From Paenibacillus oceani (GTDB taxonomy: Bacteria > Bacillota > Bacilli > Paenibacillales > NBRC-103111): DNA of 64,000 bases. Position numbers and translations under genes: made by a program. The notes beneath the pieces were generated by a model. The model saw only the letters and a list, made by a program, of their open reading frames with translations, ran no database searches and was not told the DNA's origin. Position 1 is the stretch's first letter, and every line of letters begins with the position of its first letter. Below, in pieces: positions 60,496 to 64,000 of this stretch. The stretch is taken from the NCBI RefSeq assembly GCF_014705615.1, contig NZ_JACXJA010000008.1, forward strand, positions 62,001 to 126,000. The letters run 5' to 3'.

Positions 60496-62877
60496 ATGAT
60501 ACATCCATATACAGATCATGCCGATGCCTGGTACCGGTTGGCCGAGCGGAAGGCGGCCCAGTATTTCGCATCGCTTGAAGCGTTGGTCAGGGACCGGACT
60601 TATGCGGCTGCTTTGACGAAAGATTTTCAATCGTGGCAAACGAATCATATCCATCGGTCGTGGCTGTCCTTGTTGCTGCGGGGCAAGAATAAACCTGACT
60701 CCCGGGATTTCAATAAATACATCCGGTGGCTGAACTATGCGGGGAAACTGGACGATTATCTGGACCGGAGCGTCTCCTACATGTATATGAGGGATCTGGG
60801 CCAAGCGCTCGATTCGCCCGGCACGTTGTCCCGGATCCAACGTATGGTCGCCGATGTCAAAAGCCGTCTGATCTGTTCCGCCGCAACCGCTAAGGGGAAT
60901 CAGGCCGAAGATTTGAGCTTGGCCGGACTGTACCGGTGGGCCCGGAAGGAAGGCGTGGAGAGCGCGACGATCTGGGTCATCAACAAGCTGAGGAACGTAT
61001 CGGCCCATATTCCCGAAGAGATGAACGCGGAACATGCGATGCGCAAGTTGATCAAAATTATCGTCGGCGTCGTCCTTCATGTCGTCGAAGAGATGGGGGA
61101 CGAGGCGCCGCCTGCGGAACGTGCCCGCAGATTGGATGAGGCGATCCGGCTTGGTTACTCGTATGGCCTGTCGTACCCGTTTATCGACGATCTTCTCGAT
61201 TCCGGGGTGTTGACCGACCGGGAGAAAGAACGGTATACCCGTCTGATCCGCACCGCGCTGCTCACAGGATCGGTGCCTGAGCTGGGCGAGTGGAGCGGAG
61301 CGAACCTGAGTATGGTTCGATTCGTGCACACGGAGCTTCGGGACGCTTTTGAGTATATTAAAAATTACCAGCGGCCGGAGGCGCAGCAACCTTTTTTTGA
61401 GCAGTCCTACGTGTTTTTCCATTCCCAGGATACGGATCGCAACAAGAAACTGTCGGATGCGACTTATACCAACGAAGAGTTGTATGTGCCCATCATCATC
61501 AAATCCTCCTCCTCCCGGCTTATTGTCCGTTCGGTCATTAGCGCTGCCTCGGATGAAGGTTTCGATACACGAACGTTTTACTACGGCATCTACAACCAGC
61601 TTGCCGATGATTTGGCGGATATGTTCGACGACAGCAAGAGCGGAGCGGTTACACCCTACACCTACTATTTCAAATACCATCGTTTGCGTCCGGATCTGAT
61701 CAATCCTTACGAGCTGTACTGGGCGGTCATCTCTTATTTGATTCATCACGTATACCGTTCCGACGCCAAATCGCGCGAGGTCATACTGGATCGGGCGATC
61801 AACGGGCTGCAGCGGTTCAAGAAACGGATCGGAGCGGATACGTACAACGAAGTGATGAACGTGTTTGCCACCGGAAATCCGGAGTTCCACCGACTGGTCC
61901 ACTCTATGGTGCAGCGGGCGGAAGATGTGGATTTTTTCGATAAACTGCTGCGGGACCAACTGATCGAGGTGCTGCGAAACGACAGGAAAGAAAAGGAACA
62001 TTTCCGGGAGACGCTCGACACGGTCCGCCAGCAAATCAATGACCAGCTGAGCATCCATAAACCGGACGGAATTCCGCCAATGCAAGAGTCGCTTATCGAT
62101 GCCGCGAACTACAGTCTGGAAGGCGGTGGCAAGCGTCTGCGGCCGATCCTGACCTGGGTTATGGGAGTTCAGGAGTACGGATTGGGGGCCGCCGCGATCG
62201 TGCCGCTGCTAAAGTCGCTGGAGTATATGCATACCGCCTCCCTGATCTTCGACGATCTGCCTTCGCAGGATAATGCCTCCACCCGCAGAGGGCGTCCCAC
62301 CGTGCATCAGGTGCACAATAGCGCGACAGCGGAATTGACCGGTTTGTTTCTGATCCAAAAAGCGATTGAAGAGCAATCGTCACTGAGGTCTTTCGACGCT
62401 GCGACCGTGCTTGAGCTGATCCAATACTCGTCCCGGCGGGCAGCCGATATGTGCGTGGGCCAGGCGATGGATCTCGATTCCAAAGGAAAACGGCTGACGC
62501 TGGAACAACTGAACACGATCTGTTTTTACAAAACCGGCATTGCCTTTGAAGCGGCTCTCGTCATGCCGGCCATTCTCGCCCGGATCGGCGCGGAGGAGAT
62601 CGAAGCGTTGAAGAAATTCGCTTATCACGCGGGGATCGCCTTCCAGATTAAAGATGATCTGCTCGATGTCGAAGGGGATCTGCTCGTGCTAGGCAAGCCT
62701 ACCGGTCAGGATGCGGAAAATAACAATTCGAACTTCGTGACCGTACTCGGTCCGGAAGGCGCCCGGAAAGAAATGTGGGAGCATTACTGTTTGGCGGTGG
62801 AACTGTTGCAGACGATGCCCCGCAATACCGCATTTTTAAAGCATTTAGTAACGTATATCGTTAACCGCGAATGTTAA
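60496..62877 (+). CDS. Fused isoprenoid-synthase protein: N-terminal Asp-rich domain plus C-terminal isoprenyl diphosphate synthase
   Basis: 793 aa. The C-terminal about 270 residues are a trans-isoprenyl diphosphate synthase: GGGKRLRPILTW, first Asp-rich motif FDDLPSQDNASTRRGRPT (DDxxxxD, bacterial short-chain type), second motif IKDDLLDVEGD. The N-terminal about 520 residues contain a second motif pair, FIDDLLDSG (about 229) and LADDLADMFDDSKSG (about 369), with the 140-residue spacing expected of a terpene-synthase fold. The order terpene-synthase-like then prenyltransferase recalls fungal bifunctional terpene synthases. GAGGG precedes ATG. The N-terminal activity is inferred from motifs only. 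Confidence 0.8.
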   Translation: MIHPYTDHADAWYRLAERKAAQYFASLEALVRDRTYAAALTKDFQSWQTNHIHRSWLSLLLRGKNKPDSRDFNKYIRWLNYAGKLDDYLDRSVSYMYMRDLGQALDSPGTLSRIQRMVADVKSRLICSAATAKGNQAEDLSLAGLYRWARKEGVESATIWVINKLRNVSAHIPEEMNAEHAMRKLIKIIVGVVLHVVEEMGDEAPPAERARRLDEAIRLGYSYGLSYPFIDDLLDSGVLTDREKERYTRLIRTALLTGSVPELGEWSGANLSMVRFVHTELRDAFEYIKNYQRPEAQQPFFEQSYVFFHSQDTDRNKKLSDATYTNEELYVPIIIKSSSSRLIVRSVISAASDEGFDTRTFYYGIYNQLADDLADMFDDSKSGAVTPYTYYFKYHRLRPDLINPYELYWAVISYLIHHVYRSDAKSREVILDRAINGLQRFKKRIGADTYNEVMNVFATGNPEFHRLVHSMVQRAEDVDFFDKLLRDQLIEVLRNDRKEKEHFRETLDTVRQQINDQLSIHKPDGIPPMQESLIDAANYSLEGGGKRLRPILTWVMGVQEYGLGAAAIVPLLKSLEYMHTASLIFDDLPSQDNASTRRGRPTVHQVHNSATAELTGLFLIQKAIEEQSSLRSFDAATVLELIQYSSRRAADMCVGQAMDLDSKGKRLTLEQLNTICFYKTGIAFEAALVMPAILARIGAEEIEALKKFAYHAGIAFQIKDDLLDVEGDLLVLGKPTGQDAENNNSNFVTVLGPEGARKEMWEHYCLAVELLQTMPRNTAFLKHLVTYIVNREC

Positions 62878-62909
62878 CTTAGCAGATAGCTGGAAAGGAG
62901 GTCCTCCGT

Positions 62910-62954
62910 ATGATCGTGGCGATCCTCCGGTTTGATGGACAAATGAAGCGATAA
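62910..62954 (+). CDS. Possible 14-codon ORF
   Basis: ATG 62910 to TAA 62954 (MIVAILRFDGQMKR) has a textbook AAAGGAGGT 7 nt upstream and lies 33 bp after the fused synthase stop. It carries no Trp or Cys for a prenylated pheromone of ComX type. Could be a small leader or chance. Confidence 0.2.
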   Translation: MIVAILRFDGQMKR

Positions 62955-62991
62955 TTCGGCTTTGCTGTTCGGATGCCGTTGAATATAGAGG

Positions 62992-63042
62992 GGCAGCTCC
63001 CGCGCACCGTGAAAGCAGGGCGTGCCGGAGCTGCTTATTTTG
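62992..63042 (+). terminator. Rho-independent terminator
   Basis: GCAGCTCC/GGAGCTGC stem with an inner GCAC/GTGC pairing followed by TTATTTTGTT. Closes the fused synthase transcript. The following 180 bp up to 63219 show no gene. Confidence 0.75.
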
Positions 63043-63219
63043 TTCGGTGTGATGCCTCTTTCGTTTAAATCGGATGGAATAGAGTTATATTGTTTAAAGA
63101 TACCGTTGCACCCGCTAAGTCTCATTACCGGATAATCGGCGGGGTCAGCCTATATTTGGAGATATCTTGAAACCTTTGAAGCCCGTAATACGTCTGACTT
63201 GTCAAAGGAGTGGAGTGAC

Positions 63220-64000
63220 ATGAGAACCTTGAAAAAGCTTCATTTGCTCGTCTTGCTTTGTTTTGTCGTTCTGTTGGCCGCATGCGGCCGTTCCGCAGGA
63301 TCTGCCGGCCCCGCTCCGGCCAACTCTTCACCGGAACCGGTCACCGAGCAGAAGGGACCTGCGGTCAAAGCGATGGATAAAGGCCATATCGTACAGAAGG
63401 ACGGGAATCGCTGGCTAATTACAGCCTATGCCGACAAAAACGGCACGCCTTCTATCGACGCCTACTGGTTCACCGTGACTGAGCAGACGGTGCTGGAGAC
63501 CCGTCTCGGCCAAACCGTTAACCCGGATAAAATGGCGGTCGGTGTGCAAGTGGAGGCTTGGCATACGGGGAAAGTAGCGGAATCGTATCCGGCTCAGACG
63601 ACAGCAGCCAAAATAGTCATGCAGGAGGAGCAGATCAAACTGCCCGAAGGTACGATCAGCCAAACGGCAGCGGTACAGTCCGCCTTGCAATCCTTGACCG
63701 GAACAACGGCCGCAACGGCCGTTAAAAACATCTCGCTGCAAACGGATGACGGTTACTGGAAAGTCGAGATCGTCCGTCACGAAACGCCCGATCAACCGCA
63801 AACGATACGAATCGACGCCCGCTCCGGCAAAGGGATCCCGACCCCGGTAGCGGAGAACGACGCTTTCCGGATTTTCGCGCCCAAGCCGGGAACGAAAGTT
63901 CCCAAAACCTTTACCGTGGAAGGCGAAGCCCGGGTATTCGAGGCTGCTTTCAGCTGGGAGTTGGAAGACGGCCACAATATATTAGCCAAAGGCCATGAGA
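63220..64000 (+). CDS. Lipoprotein with C-terminal Gmad2 domain, runs off the window
   Basis: Open to the last base, 260 codons visible. Lipobox LLAAC with the lipidated Cys near residue 22. The middle has a Trp-rich strand region (GNRWLITAYADKNGTPSIDA) and a PepSY-like stretch (VQSALQSLTGTTAATAVKNI); the end starts a Gmad2 domain (IFAPKPGTKVPKTFTVEGEA, FSWELEDGHNILAKG), a beta-sandwich in spore-germination proteins. GGAGTGGAG precedes the ATG. The distal part is not visible. Confidence 0.85.
   Translation, partial: MRTLKKLHLLVLLCFVVLLAACGRSAGSAGPAPANSSPEPVTEQKGPAVKAMDKGHIVQKDGNRWLITAYADKNGTPSIDAYWFTVTEQTVLETRLGQTVNPDKMAVGVQVEAWHTGKVAESYPAQTTAAKIVMQEEQIKLPEGTISQTAAVQSALQSLTGTTAATAVKNISLQTDDGYWKVEIVRHETPDQPQTIRIDARSGKGIPTPVAENDAFRIFAPKPGTKVPKTFTVEGEARVFEAAFSWELEDGHNILAKGHE

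Noticed and set aside
60466-62085. Long open frame (539 codons) on the minus strand
   Set aside because: Antisense to the fused isoprenoid synthase. No ribosome site and no recognisable motif.
62910-62954. ComX-like pheromone gene next to a prenyltransferase
   Set aside because: The peptide has no Trp and is too short for a ComX precursor; the synthase is not ComQ-like in length. Kept only as a weak small-ORF observation.
62874-63125. Minus-strand frame of 83 codons after the isoprenoid synthase
   Set aside because: No Shine-Dalgarno, and it covers the terminator hairpin of the plus-strand gene; the translation shows no family.
1-64000. CRISPR arrays, tRNA or rRNA genes, prophage, intact insertion sequences
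   Set aside because: No evenly spaced direct repeats with spacers, no tRNA cloverleaf patterns, no rRNA sequence and no transposase or integrase motifs were seen in either strand.

Overview
The window (about 57% G+C) looks like a chromosomal segment of a Gram-positive, endospore-forming member of the Paenibacillaceae, most likely Paenibacillus or a close relative. Evidence: strong AGGAGG-type ribosome binding sites, frequent TTG/GTG starts, sigma-A promoters, a T-box leader, GerPC-like and GerPA/PF-like spore proteins, copper-amine-oxidase-N and Gmad2 domain exported proteins, many AraC regulators and a carbohydrate-oriented gene set. No rRNA, tRNA, CRISPR array, transposase or phage structural module was seen.

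Layout. 1-6207: end of a sugar ABC transporter (permease), two Gfo/Idh/MocA oxidoreductases, an AraC regulator, a TIM-barrel isomerase/epimerase, a NagB-fold sugar-phosphate isomerase and a PIG-L deacetylase, together a probable amino-sugar or N-acyl-glycoside catabolic cluster. 6301-6507: a lone tatA. 6618-10487: a spore-coat/germination locus with a GerPC-like protein, five small GerPA/PF-like proteins, two Hsp20-like proteins arranged almost as mirror images, and a zinc-ribbon gene that carries the opposite strand's terminator. 10683-18664: housekeeping and accessory genes (M42 aminopeptidase, Tat-exported metallophosphoesterase, DUF4362 protein, nitroreductase, a divergent AraC/cupin/ceramidase-like group, a beta/gamma-crystallin protein). 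18809-30569: two RluA-family pseudouridine synthases, a HAD phosphatase, a DUF402 protein, a methyltransferase, a chemoreceptor, an alpha/beta hydrolase, a luciferase-like oxidoreductase and a sirtuin.

30684-40958 is the most coherent system: an OmpR-type response regulator and histidine kinase, an exported internally repetitive protein, a MacA-like adaptor, a MacB-type ABC ATPase and permease, and a large exported beta-rich protein. Three promoters in this block (for the two-component genes, the repetitive protein and the transporter) carry tandem TTAAG/TTCAT-like half-sites with exact 11-bp periodicity, the last half-site always starting 15 bp before the -10 box. This suggests one auto-regulated envelope-stress or export regulon.

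41074-51211: exported copper-amine-oxidase-N protein, NlpC/P60 hydrolase, PAP2 phosphatase, nucleotidyltransferase plus UvrA-like ATPase, VOC, GrpB and MBL-fold proteins, and asd behind a T-box riboswitch. 51600-56434: a Tat-exported right-handed beta-helix protein followed by a scrapyard of truncated genes (aminoglycoside-phosphotransferase-like, AraC, beta-helix C-terminus), a 246-bp MITE-like element and a 198-bp non-coding repeat whose partner lies at 8864-9060. 56435-60058: AraC regulator, lipoprotein solute-binding protein and FAD-dependent oxidoreductase. 60496-62877: an unusual 793-residue protein with a C-terminal isoprenyl diphosphate synthase fused to an N-terminal region that has its own pair of Asp-rich motifs. 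The window ends inside a Gmad2-domain lipoprotein gene.

All functional calls are from reading motifs and family resemblance by eye. No database search or structure prediction was run.
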